Part shown: positions 52,912-61,919 of the stretch, piece by piece
How positions within the stretch are numbered: position 1 is the stretch's first letter
How the letters are laid out: every line of letters begins with the position of its first letter
Source of the DNA: Cohnella laeviribosi DSM 21336
GTDB taxonomy: Bacteria; Bacillota; Bacilli; Paenibacillales; Paenibacillaceae
Direction of reading: 5' to 3'
Length of the DNA: 64,000 bases
Assembly: GCF_000378425.1 (NCBI RefSeq)
Contig: NZ_KB899823.1
Coordinates: 20,199 to 84,198, forward strand
Program-made: the position numbers and the translations under genes
Notes under the pieces: generated by a model
The model's database searches: none
Told to the model about the DNA's origin: nothing
The model's input: only the letters and a program-made list of their open reading frames with translations

Positions 52912-54321
52912 ATGAAACCGTTTTTGGATGATAACTTTCTGCTGTCGAACGAAACGGCGGTCAAGCTGTATCACGACTATGCGGCAAAAATGCCGATCAT
53001 CGATTACCACTGCCATCTAAGCCCTAAGGAAATATACGAGAATCAGACGTACGGCAATTTGACCCAGGTCTGGCTGTACGGGGACCATTACAAATGGCGG
53101 GCCATGCGCACGAACGGGGTGGAGGAGCGCTTCGTGACGGGCGGAGAGGGCGTCTCCGACTACGACCGCTTCCTGGCGTACGCGAAGTCGCTGCCGGCCG
53201 CCGTCGGCAATCCGCTGTACCATTGGTCTCATCTGGAGCTGCGCCGCTACTTCGGCATTGAGGAGATCATCAACGAGAAAAATGCGCCCGTCATCTGGGA
53301 GAAGGCAAACGCCCAATTGGCCCAGGGCGGATTTTCCGCCCGCGACCTGATCGTGAAGTCGGGTGTCGAAGTCGTCTGCACGACCGACGATCCGGTCGAT
53401 TCGCTCGAATACCATCGGCTCATTCGGGACCTTCCCGACTTCAAGGTGAAGGTGCTGCCGTCGTTCCGGCCGGACAAGGCGCTCGAAATCCGCCGCGCCA
53501 CCTTCCTGCCCTGGCTGGCTCAACTGGAACAGGCGGCCGGCACGAAGGTGGGCGATTACGACGCGCTGCTGTCGGCGCTGTCCGAGCGCATCCGGTTTTT
53601 CCACGAGACGGGTTGCCGGGTGTCCGACCATGCGCTTGACGTGATGGGCTATGCCGAAGCGACCAGGGACGAAGCGGCCGCCGTCTTTGCCAAAGCGCTG
53701 TCCGGCGAACCGATCAGCGATGAGGAAGAGCGGAAGTACAAAACGTTCACGCTGCTGTTCCTGGGCCGGAAGTATGCCGAGCTCGGCTGGGCGATGCAGT
53801 TTCATATGCATGCGCACCGCAACAACAACAGCCGCATGTTCGCCAAGCTCGGACCGGATACCGGCTTCGATTCGATTTACGACGGTCCGGTCGCCCATGC
53901 GCTTGTCCGTCTGCTCGATGCGCTGGAGCAAGATGACGTGCTGCCGCGCACCATCGTGTACTCGCTCAATCCGAACGATCTTTACACGCTCGGAACGGCG
54001 ATCGGCAGCTTCCAGGGCGGCGGCATTCCGGGCAAAATCCAGCTTGGCTCGGCATGGTGGTTCAACGACACGAAGGACGGCATGATCGACCAGCTTAAGG
54101 CGCTGGCGAATACCGGGCTTCTCGGCCGGTTCGTCGGCATGCTGACGGATTCGCGCAGCTTCTTGTCGTATACGCGCCACGAGTATTTCCGCCGGATTTT
54201 GTGCAATCTGCTCGGCGAGTGGGCCGAGAACGGAGAAGTCCCCCTGGACTTCGACCTGCTTGGAGGCATGGTGCAGGATATCAGCTACCGCAACGCGAAG
54301 GAATATTTCCGCTTCGGTTAA
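52912..54321 (+). CDS. uxaC: Glucuronate isomerase
   Basis: The 469-aa enzyme converts D-glucuronate and D-galacturonate to the keto-uronates fructuronate and tagaturonate, the first step of hexuronate use. Signs are DYHCHLSPKEI (metal His pair), the CTTDDPVDSLEYH motif, AMQFHMHAHRNNNSRMF and LTDSRSFLSYTRHEYFRR. ATG 52912 has AAGGAG at 9 nt; ATG 52906 is too close. The later uxuA/uxaB/uxuB enzymes are not in this window. Confidence 0.95.
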   Translation: MKPFLDDNFLLSNETAVKLYHDYAAKMPIIDYHCHLSPKEIYENQTYGNLTQVWLYGDHYKWRAMRTNGVEERFVTGGEGVSDYDRFLAYAKSLPAAVGNPLYHWSHLELRRYFGIEEIINEKNAPVIWEKANAQLAQGGFSARDLIVKSGVEVVCTTDDPVDSLEYHRLIRDLPDFKVKVLPSFRPDKALEIRRATFLPWLAQLEQAAGTKVGDYDALLSALSERIRFFHETGCRVSDHALDVMGYAEATRDEAAAVFAKALSGEPISDEEERKYKTFTLLFLGRKYAELGWAMQFHMHAHRNNNSRMFAKLGPDTGFDSIYDGPVAHALVRLLDALEQDDVLPRTIVYSLNPNDLYTLGTAIGSFQGGGIPGKIQLGSAWWFNDTKDGMIDQLKALANTGLLGRFVGMLTDSRSFLSYTRHEYFRRILCNLLGEWAENGEVPLDFDLLGGMVQDISYRNAKEYFRFG

Positions 54322-54344
54322 GCCGATTGCCGCTTTTTCCGACG

Positions 54345-54403
54345 AAAGACCGCTTCGAACCGGACTGTCCCGCAAGGACGGCCGGCGCGGAGCGGTCTTT
54401 TTT
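54345..54403 (+). terminator. Terminator after uxaC
   Basis: AAAGACCGCT pairs with AGCGGTCTTT, followed by further T residues, 23 nt past uxaC. The 329-nt gap to the next gene holds this and the terminator at 54534. Confidence 0.82.
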
Positions 54404-54533
54404 ACCGGCTCCGGCCTGCTCGCACGCGCCCTTCCGGGAAGAACCCCCGTCGCAGGTCCGGGTTCAAAATCCGACGTTCGTACATGGCGGAACGGCCGGT
54501 CGTTTTGCTATCCTAAAGCCACGGATACAAAAC

Positions 54534-54582
54534 AAATGAACCTCCAACCCCGCTTTTTACAGCGGTTATTGAAGGTTCATTT
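54534..54582 (-). terminator. Terminator of the NlpC/P60 gene
   Basis: AAATGAACCT pairs with AGGTTCATTT, with an inner CCGCT/AGCGG stem; on the minus strand the tail reads TTTGTTTTGT. It lies about 70 nt past the NlpC/P60 stop. Confidence 0.7.
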
Positions 54583-54650
54583 GATCCTGGGGCTGCCATG
54601 CAGGGAATATCTTTTGAAGACAGCCCCCATGATGGTTAGCGGCTGACGCC

Positions 54651-55118
54651 TTAGCCGACGGCCACTTCCTCGTACGTCGCGTCGTCCAGGACGCGGCGTG
54701 CGCCGAGGTAACGTTTTGCATAATAGCTTTCACTGAGGTCGGAAATGGTGACCCCTTTGGACGTGGAGGCATGAGCAAACTTGTTGTCCCCTACATACAC
54801 GCCCACGTGCGAGACGCCTTTGCCGTCCGTGTTGAAAAACACGAGGTCGCCGGCGCGCAGAGCGCTTTGCTTCCCGACTTCTTTTCCAAGCTTGAACTGC
54901 TCTTTCGACGAATGAGGAAGTTTGACGCCAAATTTCGCGAATACATAGGACGTAAAGCCCGAGCAATCGAATCCGTCCGTCGTCGTTCCTCCATAGTTGT
55001 AGTCGATGCCGATCAGCCTGGAGACCGTGTTGTCCAGCTTGGAATCCGCAAATACGCTTCCGGCTTGGAACACGAGCAAGCAAGCAAAGGCCAGCAAACT
55101 TACGGACAACTTACGCAA
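54651..55118 (-). CDS. Secreted NlpC/P60 peptidoglycan hydrolase
   Basis: The 155-aa protein has a signal peptide (about 1-24) and one NlpC/P60 domain, an endopeptidase cutting peptidoglycan stem peptides. The catalytic triad is seen as Cys in DCSGFTS, His in VSHVGVYVG and His in FAHAS. There is no wall-binding module. TTG start, 9 nt after GGAG. A c-di-AMP riboswitch lies just upstream, so it should be down-regulated at high c-di-AMP, tying hydrolysis to turgor and wall homeostasis. Confidence 0.94.
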   Translation of the reverse strand: MRKLSVSLLAFACLLVFQAGSVFADSKLDNTVSRLIGIDYNYGGTTTDGFDCSGFTSYVFAKFGVKLPHSSKEQFKLGKEVGKQSALRAGDLVFFNTDGKGVSHVGVYVGDNKFAHASTSKGVTISDLSESYYAKRYLGARRVLDDATYEEVAVG

Positions 55119-55134
55119 AACAGATGACTCCTTC

Positions 55135-55278
55135 CAATGCCTACGAGGTTAGCTGTAGGGTTCGGTTGAAGGTTCCCTATGATCCCTGCAAGCGATGCGA
55201 GATCAATTCACCCGGAAAATTGGTTCCCCCGTTCCTAGGTACTAAAGGATTCGGCAGTTTTCGCACCTGGGATTTAAT
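55135..55278 (-). promoter_or_regulatory. Cyclic-di-AMP riboswitch (ydaO/yuaA class)
   Basis: On the minus strand the leader contains the conserved stretches of this class in order: CAGGTGCG, GCCGAATCC (plus 55247-55255), GGAACGGGGGAACCAA, GGGTGAAT, AGGGAACCTTC, CCGAACCC and AGCTAACCTCGTAGGC (plus 55139-55154). It ends about 20 nt before the NlpC/P60 start. Binding of c-di-AMP turns such leaders off. The pairing with an NlpC/P60 gene is typical. Confidence 0.92.
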
Positions 55279-55434
55279 AATTCGTGTTTTGGGTCTCTTT
55301 TCCTGCTCTCAATTGATTAGAATTCGTTAATATAAAGATGAGAAAACGTTAATCTACTCGAAAAAACCGGAACAAATAGGAAAAGAGTAGAGGACGGGCT
55401 TGTTTTTTGGACAACTTCCGGCACTTTTCGGCCC

Positions 55435-55860
55435 GCAAAACCCCTCCCCAAGAATCGCGTTATTCCCGAAAAGAACATGACTTCCGTGCGGAGCTTCAGC
55501 ACGGCCGTCATTGCGGGACGGAACGAAAGCGGCATCATACTTGGAAAAAGTTCGCAATCTAGATCAAAAAGTGCGGCTATATAGCAACCGCGGCGTATGC
55601 GTCTAAATTCTCATCTCGGCTAACGCGACTATATAACAGTTCGGCTTTGCGTCTATATTTGCGTCTAGATTAGAAAAATCCAACGCGATTCGCCGTTTAG
55701 GTGCCGGAAGCCGGTCTATGTTGGATATATCCAGTCTTTTGGTCCGCAGAAGCCGAATAAGCAGGGCTTTCGGGTCATAACATTGGAGAAACTCCAACAT
55801 ACGTTCCGGAAAATGAGCGAAAGGAGCCGGCCTCCTGCACAAAATCCAATATTGCTGCAC
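55435..55860. repeat. Dispersed non-coding element, copy B
   Basis: The partner of 33905-34300. It keeps the TGGATATATCCA palindrome, the TATGTTGGA / TCCAACATA inverted pair, the CCGG flanks and the AAAATCCAATAT end. It ends at the terminator of the membrane-protein gene. It also contains short TATATA-type sequences upstream of the core. No coding frame is convincing. Confidence 0.72.
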
Positions 55861-55869
55861 GGCAGTCAT

Positions 55870-55921
55870 AGAAAAAAGCTGCCCGCGCCATCTTACATGG
55901 CATGCGGGACAGCTTTTTTCG
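55870..55921. terminator. Terminator of the M1 peptidase operon
   Basis: AAAAAAGCTG pairs with CAGCTTTTTT around an inner CCGC / GCGG and CCAT / ATGG stem. It lies 42 nt past the minus-strand membrane-protein stop. Confidence 0.86.
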
Positions 55922-55962
55922 CGAACGTTCCTGGTCTTCCGCGCCGGTCGGCAGGCGGCTTT

Positions 55963-56784
55963 TTATCCTTTAGCTTCGTCCGCTTTCCACAACGCAAACT
56001 GGGATGCCGCAGTCCATACGCTCATCATGGTCCGTACGAATTGAAACGCCTGGTGAACCGCAATGGAGACGAATCCGGTCCAGATCATCGTCGCGCTTGT
56101 CACGGCCAGCGAAGCGGCGGCCGCGATGCCCAGCATCAGCAGGGTGACGGCGGCAAGCGGCAACACGTTCGCGCAGGCGCGAAGCAGCCCTTTGACGATG
56201 CCGTCCCGGGATACGGCGCCGAATTGCATGAACCGGAACAGCAGACGGAGCAGAAACATCCAGGCGGCCCATGCGCCGGCGTAAGGAAGAAGTTCGAGGA
56301 CCCAAGCCTGGACGGAAAACTGCGCGAAAAAGCGCGCTTTGGCAAACGGCACCAGCCAGACGGCCGGCAGCAGAGCCAGCACGTTCTCCGTCAGGTACAG
56401 CAGGACGACCGGCTTCCAGCAGCGGCGGATGCCGCTCAGCACCCGCGTTCCGCTCTCCTCGCCGGCATGGTGGAAGGAATAGTACAGGCCGGCGTTCAGA
56501 AGCGGCGTCAGGATCATGCGAAGGAAAAACATTCCGGCCAGCAGGATCAGCGTTTCGTTTACGAGGTCGGTCTTGAGCAGCCGGAATTGCGCTTCGATCA
56601 GGAACATGCGGACCGCATTCGCGTTCGGGTGCGCGTCGGGATAGCGGGCGAGCACCGGGGCGGCGACGGAATCGATAAAACGGTACAGGAAGAAGCCCCA
56701 CAACAAACGGTACAGAAAAAGGACGACCAGCACATATTTGTGTCGGGAGGTTAACCCCCATCCCTTGCGGATCCATGTGCGCAC
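55963..56784 (-). CDS. Six-helix membrane protein of unknown function
   Basis: The 273-aa protein has about six hydrophobic helices: VLVVLFLYRLLWGFFLYRF, LILLAGMFFLRMILTPLLNAG, VVLLYLTENVLALLPAVWLVPF, AWMFLLRLLFRF, LPLAAVTLLMLGIAAAASLA and further. I recognise no family. It begins 11 nt after the M1 peptidase stop with a GAGGTG ribosome site and GTG start, so it is in one operon with it and may assist its secretion or act on the same substrate (inference). Confidence 0.75.
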   Translation of the reverse strand: MRTWIRKGWGLTSRHKYVLVVLFLYRLLWGFFLYRFIDSVAAPVLARYPDAHPNANAVRMFLIEAQFRLLKTDLVNETLILLAGMFFLRMILTPLLNAGLYYSFHHAGEESGTRVLSGIRRCWKPVVLLYLTENVLALLPAVWLVPFAKARFFAQFSVQAWVLELLPYAGAWAAWMFLLRLLFRFMQFGAVSRDGIVKGLLRACANVLPLAAVTLLMLGIAAAASLAVTSATMIWTGFVSIAVHQAFQFVRTMMSVWTAASQFALWKADEAKG

Positions 56785-56795
56785 CGCTGTTCACC

Positions 56796-58772
56796 TCACC
56801 AGGCCAGAATGCCGAGCAATCCGTCCACCGCCTTGGATAAGCCGATATTCCAGCGGGTGCGTACGGGTTCGGATACTTCGGTTTTCAAATAGTTGTTGTA
56901 GCGGAAGTTATCGAGCACGACGGCCATTTCGGGATCGATCGCCACGTACTGGAGCGGGGACGAATGCGTCAGTTTGAACTGCACATGGTATTGGGAACCG
57001 TCCCAGGTTTTCAGCAGCTTTTGGCCGTCCGCGAACTGGAACCAGACCGTCACCGGCTCCGGGCTGCCGCCGCCGCGCCGGAGCAGCACGCGCGACTCGT
57101 AGCCGCCTTCGCCGGTTTGGCGCGTATCGATCGATTCGACCGAGAAATCCGCCATTTGGCCGTGCAGGACGTAGGCTTGAAAGAAGTCGGTCCATTTCTT
57201 TTTGGTCGTGCTTTCGACGACCTTTTGAAAATCGGAGGAGGACGGATGCTTGAACCGGTAGGTCTGGAAATACGTCCGCATAATTTTGTTCATCGTTTTC
57301 TCGCCCACCTGCTGTTCGATCGCCTTCAGCACCAGCTTGCCGCGCATGTACACGTTTTCCGCGTAACTGTCCGAGCTGTCGTACAGCCAGGCATTCATTT
57401 TCAACGGCTCGGGATGGGTTAAATAACTCGCTTCGACCGCGCTGTTGGGCACAACGTCGTAAATCGCCGCCATCAGCTTATCCTCCGTATAGGAGGTGAA
57501 CCCTTCGTCCAGCCATGCCTCCTCGAATTCGTTGGAGGCGACGATGCCGTACCAATATTGATGGGCGATTTCATGGACGACCGTTCTCTCCAGCTCGAAC
57601 CCGGGATTGTCGTTTTTGGCGGCCGCTCCCGTGACGAGCGTCGGGTATTCCATGCCGCCCGCGCCGCTTGCGTCGGCGGGAGGAATGACGACGGACAGGG
57701 TGGAGTAAGGATAATTCCCGTACCACTTGCCCAGAAGCGCCAGCGCCGACTTGGCGGCGTGCATGTACCGCTCCTGAAGCTTGGCGTGCAGCGGGTCGAT
57801 GTACAGCTTGATGCGGACGCCCGGCACGCCTTCGGAAGAGAAAGACTCCTCCTCGTAGCGGAATGACGGGGATGCCGCCCAGCCGAAGTCGTGCACGTCG
57901 TCGGCATAGAACTGGTAGATTTTTCGGCCGTTCTTGACGGCGGGCTGCTGGGTTTGGAAGCCGGTCGCGGCCACCTTGTACGACTCCGGCACGTCGATCT
58001 TGACGTTGTAGAGGCCGAAGTCCGCGTAAAATTCCGAATTGCCGTGGTATTGATGCGCGTTCCAGCCTTCCGACGTCCGGCCGCGCGTTCCGGCCGTCTC
58101 GTAGACGGCGGCCTTGGGAAACCACTGTCCGGCCATGACAAAGTTTCCGGCGGTCCCCATGCGGGCAAACACCTGCGGGAGCTTGACGGTGAAGCTCATC
58201 CGGAGCGTGACGGTCTGGCCGGGACCGACCGGCTCCGGCAGCCGGAAGGAAGCCAGCGTCCGGTCGTCCGGGTTGCCGTCGTCCGGCTGGACGTAATGCA
58301 GGCGGGGCAGCAGCGTTTCGCCTTCTTCGGTGGCAAGCGAAGTCAACGTCATGGACCCGTAGCTGCCGGCTTTCATTTTGTCCCCCCGAAGCTGCCCTCC
58401 AGATTCCTTCAGGAACGTGCTTCCCGGGGAGAAGGCGTTCGGGTACAGATGAAGGTAAAACTCCTGGACGGGCTTGCGGCCGGGGTTTTTCCAGGTTAAG
58501 GTTTGCTGGCCCGTCAGCGTGTCGCCATCCTCCAGTTTGACGCTGATGTGATATTCCGCCACCCGGTTGCTCAGGACGGCAGGCTTGGGCGCGATCGGAA
58601 CGTCGGCGCCGGGTTCGGCGGCGGCGGGCGCCGGCTCCTGCTGCGGCTGCGCGGAGGCCGGCAGGGCGTATTGGTTCACCCAAGCCTCGGCGAATCCGAA
58701 CGGAATGGAGAAGACGAGCAATGCGGCGGCGGCGGCCGGAACGAGGAAGCGCGTAAAGCGGCGTTGGGGCAT
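56796..58772 (-). CDS. Secreted M1-family zinc metallopeptidase
   Basis: The 658-aa protein has a signal peptide or anchor (about 8-30), a Pro/Ala linker, an N-terminal beta domain (about 72-270) and a gluzincin catalytic domain. The zinc site is HEIAH at 400-404 with the third ligand Glu423 (the M1 spacing); GGMEY at 372-376 stands for the GAMEN exopeptidase motif. It probably trims peptides outside the cell. GGGAGGG precedes the ATG. The next gene is a membrane protein in the same operon. Confidence 0.9.
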   Translation of the reverse strand: MPQRRFTRFLVPAAAAALLVFSIPFGFAEAWVNQYALPASAQPQQEPAPAAAEPGADVPIAPKPAVLSNRVAEYHISVKLEDGDTLTGQQTLTWKNPGRKPVQEFYLHLYPNAFSPGSTFLKESGGQLRGDKMKAGSYGSMTLTSLATEEGETLLPRLHYVQPDDGNPDDRTLASFRLPEPVGPGQTVTLRMSFTVKLPQVFARMGTAGNFVMAGQWFPKAAVYETAGTRGRTSEGWNAHQYHGNSEFYADFGLYNVKIDVPESYKVAATGFQTQQPAVKNGRKIYQFYADDVHDFGWAASPSFRYEEESFSSEGVPGVRIKLYIDPLHAKLQERYMHAAKSALALLGKWYGNYPYSTLSVVIPPADASGAGGMEYPTLVTGAAAKNDNPGFELERTVVHEIAHQYWYGIVASNEFEEAWLDEGFTSYTEDKLMAAIYDVVPNSAVEASYLTHPEPLKMNAWLYDSSDSYAENVYMRGKLVLKAIEQQVGEKTMNKIMRTYFQTYRFKHPSSSDFQKVVESTTKKKWTDFFQAYVLHGQMADFSVESIDTRQTGEGGYESRVLLRRGGGSPEPVTVWFQFADGQKLLKTWDGSQYHVQFKLTHSSPLQYVAIDPEMAVVLDNFRYNNYLKTEVSEPVRTRWNIGLSKAVDGLLGILAW

Positions 58773-58924
58773 ACGGATTACCCTCCCGTTGACAAGCTTT
58801 CTACGGGATATATATGCCGGTTGTCCATGGAATATATCTGGATGCGGACAGCGGCCGGGTCATCGCTTTTCTCGGGCAAATTCGCTACAATGTGGTTAGT
58901 TCGTATTGGATGGAGGCGTGAACG

Positions 58925-59443
58925 ATGGAGCAAAATCAACCGCAGCAATCCGCGCCGGAGAAGAAAAAGCTGGCGCTGAATATTATCAGCAACAGCAAGC
59001 AGCATAAAGGTTTCGGGGCCGGGAGCATCGATTTGAGCCAAGTGTCCCCGGTCATTATCGATCAGGGAGAAGCGTACATCGATATGGGGGCCATGCACGC
59101 CAAGAGCAAGGTCGAGAAGGGGATCAAATTTTCCCCGGACAAGGAGACCGTGCCGAACGGACGCAAGGTATGGATCGTTTGGGTGGCGGTCGACCACGAC
59201 CAGGAAGGCGGCTATTATGCGGGGATGGCGTCCTGCGAGATGCTTGTCGATACGGAGGCGCGGCGGGGATGGAAGATTCTGGCCGACCATGTCAACCGGA
59301 TGGATGCGGCGTTAAAACGGAAATACCTGCTCGACAACCTCGGGCCGGAAGAAAAAGCGCTGCTGCGCGGCCTGCTGCAGGAGCACAATGCGGACTGGTG
59401 GAATCATTCTCCCCAGGAACTGAAGGATATGCTGGCTTATTAA
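58925..59443 (+). CDS. ywhD: YwhD family protein
   Basis: The 172-aa protein matches YwhD: LNIISNSKQHKGFGAGSIDLSQVSPV, VDHDQEGGYYAGMASCEMLVD and HADHVNRMDAALKR-like segments (here LADHVNRMDAALKR). The function is unknown. In B. subtilis ywhD lies next to pbpG (ywhE), speE and speB, as it does here, which supports the name. GGAGG precedes the ATG. Confidence 0.9.
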   Translation: MEQNQPQQSAPEKKKLALNIISNSKQHKGFGAGSIDLSQVSPVIIDQGEAYIDMGAMHAKSKVEKGIKFSPDKETVPNGRKVWIVWVAVDHDQEGGYYAGMASCEMLVDTEARRGWKILADHVNRMDAALKRKYLLDNLGPEEKALLRGLLQEHNADWWNHSPQELKDMLAY

Positions 59444-59484
59444 AAAGGCTGAGCGGGCCGGATCGGTCGGCCTGTTCGCGCAAA

Positions 59485-59523
59485 ACGGCCAGGCGGGAAG
59501 CCATGATCCCGCCTGGCCGTTTT
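59485..59523. terminator. Bidirectional terminator between ywhD and pbpG
   Basis: ACGGCCAGGCGGGA pairs over 14 bp with TCCCGCCTGGCCGT (8-nt loop); A and T runs on both sides allow use by both convergent genes. Confidence 0.87.
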
Positions 59524-59559
59524 GCATCTCCCGGCCGCGGCCGGGACGGGCGAGCCAAC

Positions 59560-61701
59560 TTACCCGCCCCACCAGCGCCGCAGCCGGCTCCACCACGACG
59601 CGCCGCCTTGCCCGCCGCCGGAGGCGTCCGGCCGATCCGGCTGCTCCCGAACGGTGCAAGCCTGCGTCGGTTCGGTTCCCGCAAGGAAGGTCTCCCGCAC
59701 CTTGTCCCGCTCGTCGGCCGGACAGCCGGGTCCCGCCAGCAGCCCGCTCGCCGGATCGATCTCGACGCTGACCACGCCCTCGGGCATCTCGAACGGACGG
59801 GGAGGAACGGAGGCGAGCGCGGCTTCGGTAAATTCCGCGAAAATCGGCGCCGCCCGGTGCGTTTCGCTGGATGCAATGGCCCGGCCCCGGTCATAGCCCA
59901 CCCAGACCGCCGTGGCCAGCTCCGGCGTGTAGCCGACGAACCAGGCGTCGGAAGCGGTGGTGCCCGATTTGCCGGCGACAGGCCGCTTGAGCATGCGGGC
60001 GACCCGATGGCCGGTGCCGCCCGTATCGAAAACGCTGCGCAGCAGGTCCGTCACCACGTAAGCGAGCGCCGGATCCACCGCTTGCTCCTTTCGGGGCCGC
60101 GCTTCATACAGCACGCGCCCGTTCCGGTCGGCGATGCGGAGGATGGCGGCCGGTTCCGTCCGGATGCCGCCGGCCGCGAACACCGCGTAGGCGGAAGCCA
60201 TCTCGAAAGGGCTTACGGGGAACGTTCCCAACGCCAGCGAAGGCACCGGCGCCAGATGCGCGGTCAGCCCGAGGCGCCTCGCCATGCCGATCACCTTTTC
60301 CGGCCCGACCTGCATGATGGTGTTCACCGCATAGATGTTGTCGGACGTGCGGATCGCCTGGCGCAGTCCGATGTCGGCATGAACGTACCGGTCGTTAAAA
60401 TTGCTCGGGCGGTATATCTTCCGGTCGTTGTCGTAATAAAAGATCGTCGGCTCGCTGCGGAAGCGGGTCGCCGGCGTAATGACGCGCTGGTCGAGCGCAG
60501 CCGCGTACAGAATCGCCTTGAACGCCGAGCCCGGCTGCCTGGTCGTGGCGAACACGCGGTTGAACTGGTTCTCGGCGTAATTGCGGCCTCCGACCATCGC
60601 TTTGATATGGCCGGTGGCGGGGTCGATCGCCACAAGGGCGGCCTGCAGCTCGCTGTTCTTCGGCAGCTTGGCGGCGACCGCTTCTTCGGCCGCTTGTTGC
60701 ATCCGGCTGTCGAGCGTCGTCGTGATCGTCAGCCCGCCCTCGCTCAGCAGCGATTCCTCCTCGCCGAGCAGCTCGGCCGCAAGCTTGCGCACGTAGTCGA
60801 CGAAATAGGGGGCGACGACGCCCTGGTTTTTCGGCAGCGGCTGCACCGGGACGTAGGCTTTGGCGGCCTGTTCCGCCTGTCTGGCCGTAATGATTCCCGT
60901 CTCCTTCATCGCCTCCAGCACCGTCCGCTGCCGGGCCTTCGCCTGCTCCGGATGCAGGTGCGGCGAATAATAGCGCGGCCCCTTCGGGATGCCGGCCAGC
61001 ATGGCGCTTTCGGCCAGCGTCAGCTCCTTGGCCGGCTTGTTGAAATAAAGCCGGGAAGCCGCTTCCGCCCCGTAAGCGCCGTGGCCGTAGTAAATCTGAT
61101 TCAAATACATCTCGAGAATTTCGTCTTTGGAGAACGTTTGTTCCAGCTTGGCCGCGTACCACGCTTCCTTCAGCTTACGGGTCCACGTGCGCTCGTGGGA
61201 CAAGTATAGATTGCGGGCCAACTGCTGGGTCAGCGTGCTCGCTCCCTGCTCTTTGGACAGATGCCGCACGTCGACCCAGGCGGCCCGGACCAGCCCGCGC
61301 AAATCGAGGCCGGCATGCTCGTAGAACCTGCGGTCCTCTGCGGCGATCGTCGCCCGCACGAGCCAGGGGGAGATGTCCTTGAGCGAAACCGTGCGCCGGT
61401 TGACGCCGCCTTGCAGCGAAGCGAGCACGCGCCCTTCCGCGTCCGTGATCTGCGTCGACTGCGGGAAGGAAGCGGCGGGAAGCGAACCGTAGCGGACGGA
61501 GACGGCCAGGGCGCCGAACAGCAGGGCTGAAACGGACAAGAGGAGAAGCGCGAGCAGATGGCGTTTGCGCAGGCGGCCGGAACGTCTGCCGGTTTTCGCC
61601 CGGGCCGCGGTTTTCCTGTCATGGACGGAATGGTCTTGATGCGCGCCGCGTTCGATCGATAATCCCTCCTTCCCGGATGCCTGCCCTTGATCGGGAGTCA
61701 A
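59560..61701 (-). CDS. pbpG: Class A penicillin-binding protein (PbpG/PBP2d-like)
   Basis: The bifunctional enzyme polymerises and cross-links peptidoglycan. A short basic cytosolic part precedes the membrane helix (LLALLLLSVSALLFGALAV). The glycosyltransferase domain has AAEDRRFYEHAG and GASTLTQQLARNLYL; the transpeptidase has SxxK in PGSAFKAI, the SxN in RTSDN and KSGTTASD. The synteny with ywhD, speE and speB matches B. subtilis pbpG. TTG 61701 (713 aa) is used; AGGAGGG faces an ATC codon at 61656, which would give 698 aa. Confidence 0.92.
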   Translation of the reverse strand: MTPDQGQASGKEGLSIERGAHQDHSVHDRKTAARAKTGRRSGRLRKRHLLALLLLSVSALLFGALAVSVRYGSLPAASFPQSTQITDAEGRVLASLQGGVNRRTVSLKDISPWLVRATIAAEDRRFYEHAGLDLRGLVRAAWVDVRHLSKEQGASTLTQQLARNLYLSHERTWTRKLKEAWYAAKLEQTFSKDEILEMYLNQIYYGHGAYGAEAASRLYFNKPAKELTLAESAMLAGIPKGPRYYSPHLHPEQAKARQRTVLEAMKETGIITARQAEQAAKAYVPVQPLPKNQGVVAPYFVDYVRKLAAELLGEEESLLSEGGLTITTTLDSRMQQAAEEAVAAKLPKNSELQAALVAIDPATGHIKAMVGGRNYAENQFNRVFATTRQPGSAFKAILYAAALDQRVITPATRFRSEPTIFYYDNDRKIYRPSNFNDRYVHADIGLRQAIRTSDNIYAVNTIMQVGPEKVIGMARRLGLTAHLAPVPSLALGTFPVSPFEMASAYAVFAAGGIRTEPAAILRIADRNGRVLYEARPRKEQAVDPALAYVVTDLLRSVFDTGGTGHRVARMLKRPVAGKSGTTASDAWFVGYTPELATAVWVGYDRGRAIASSETHRAAPIFAEFTEAALASVPPRPFEMPEGVVSVEIDPASGLLAGPGCPADERDKVRETFLAGTEPTQACTVREQPDRPDASGGGQGGASWWSRLRRWWGG

Positions 61702-61778
61702 CTTTTCCCACTTAGTATGGAGTAAGAGAGGCCGGGATATTCGGAAGAGAGGCAGCCGGAATTTGTGCGCGAACTTGG

Positions 61779-61806
61779 TTGCATTTTGCGGGCGATACCC
61801 TATAAT
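61779..61806 (+). promoter_or_regulatory. Sigma-A promoter of speE-speB
   Basis: TTGCAT (61779-61784) and a consensus TATAAT (61801-61806) are 16 bp apart, about 110 nt upstream of speE. Confidence 0.72.
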
Positions 61807-61919
61807 ACATCTTGGTTGGTCAAGCAGCCCGGCGCGGGAGGCGGACAAGGAAGCTTCCGTCCGGCTGTACGGCAAACGTCAATTGCGTCCAAATTCCCCT
61901 GGAAAGAAGGGTTCTACTC

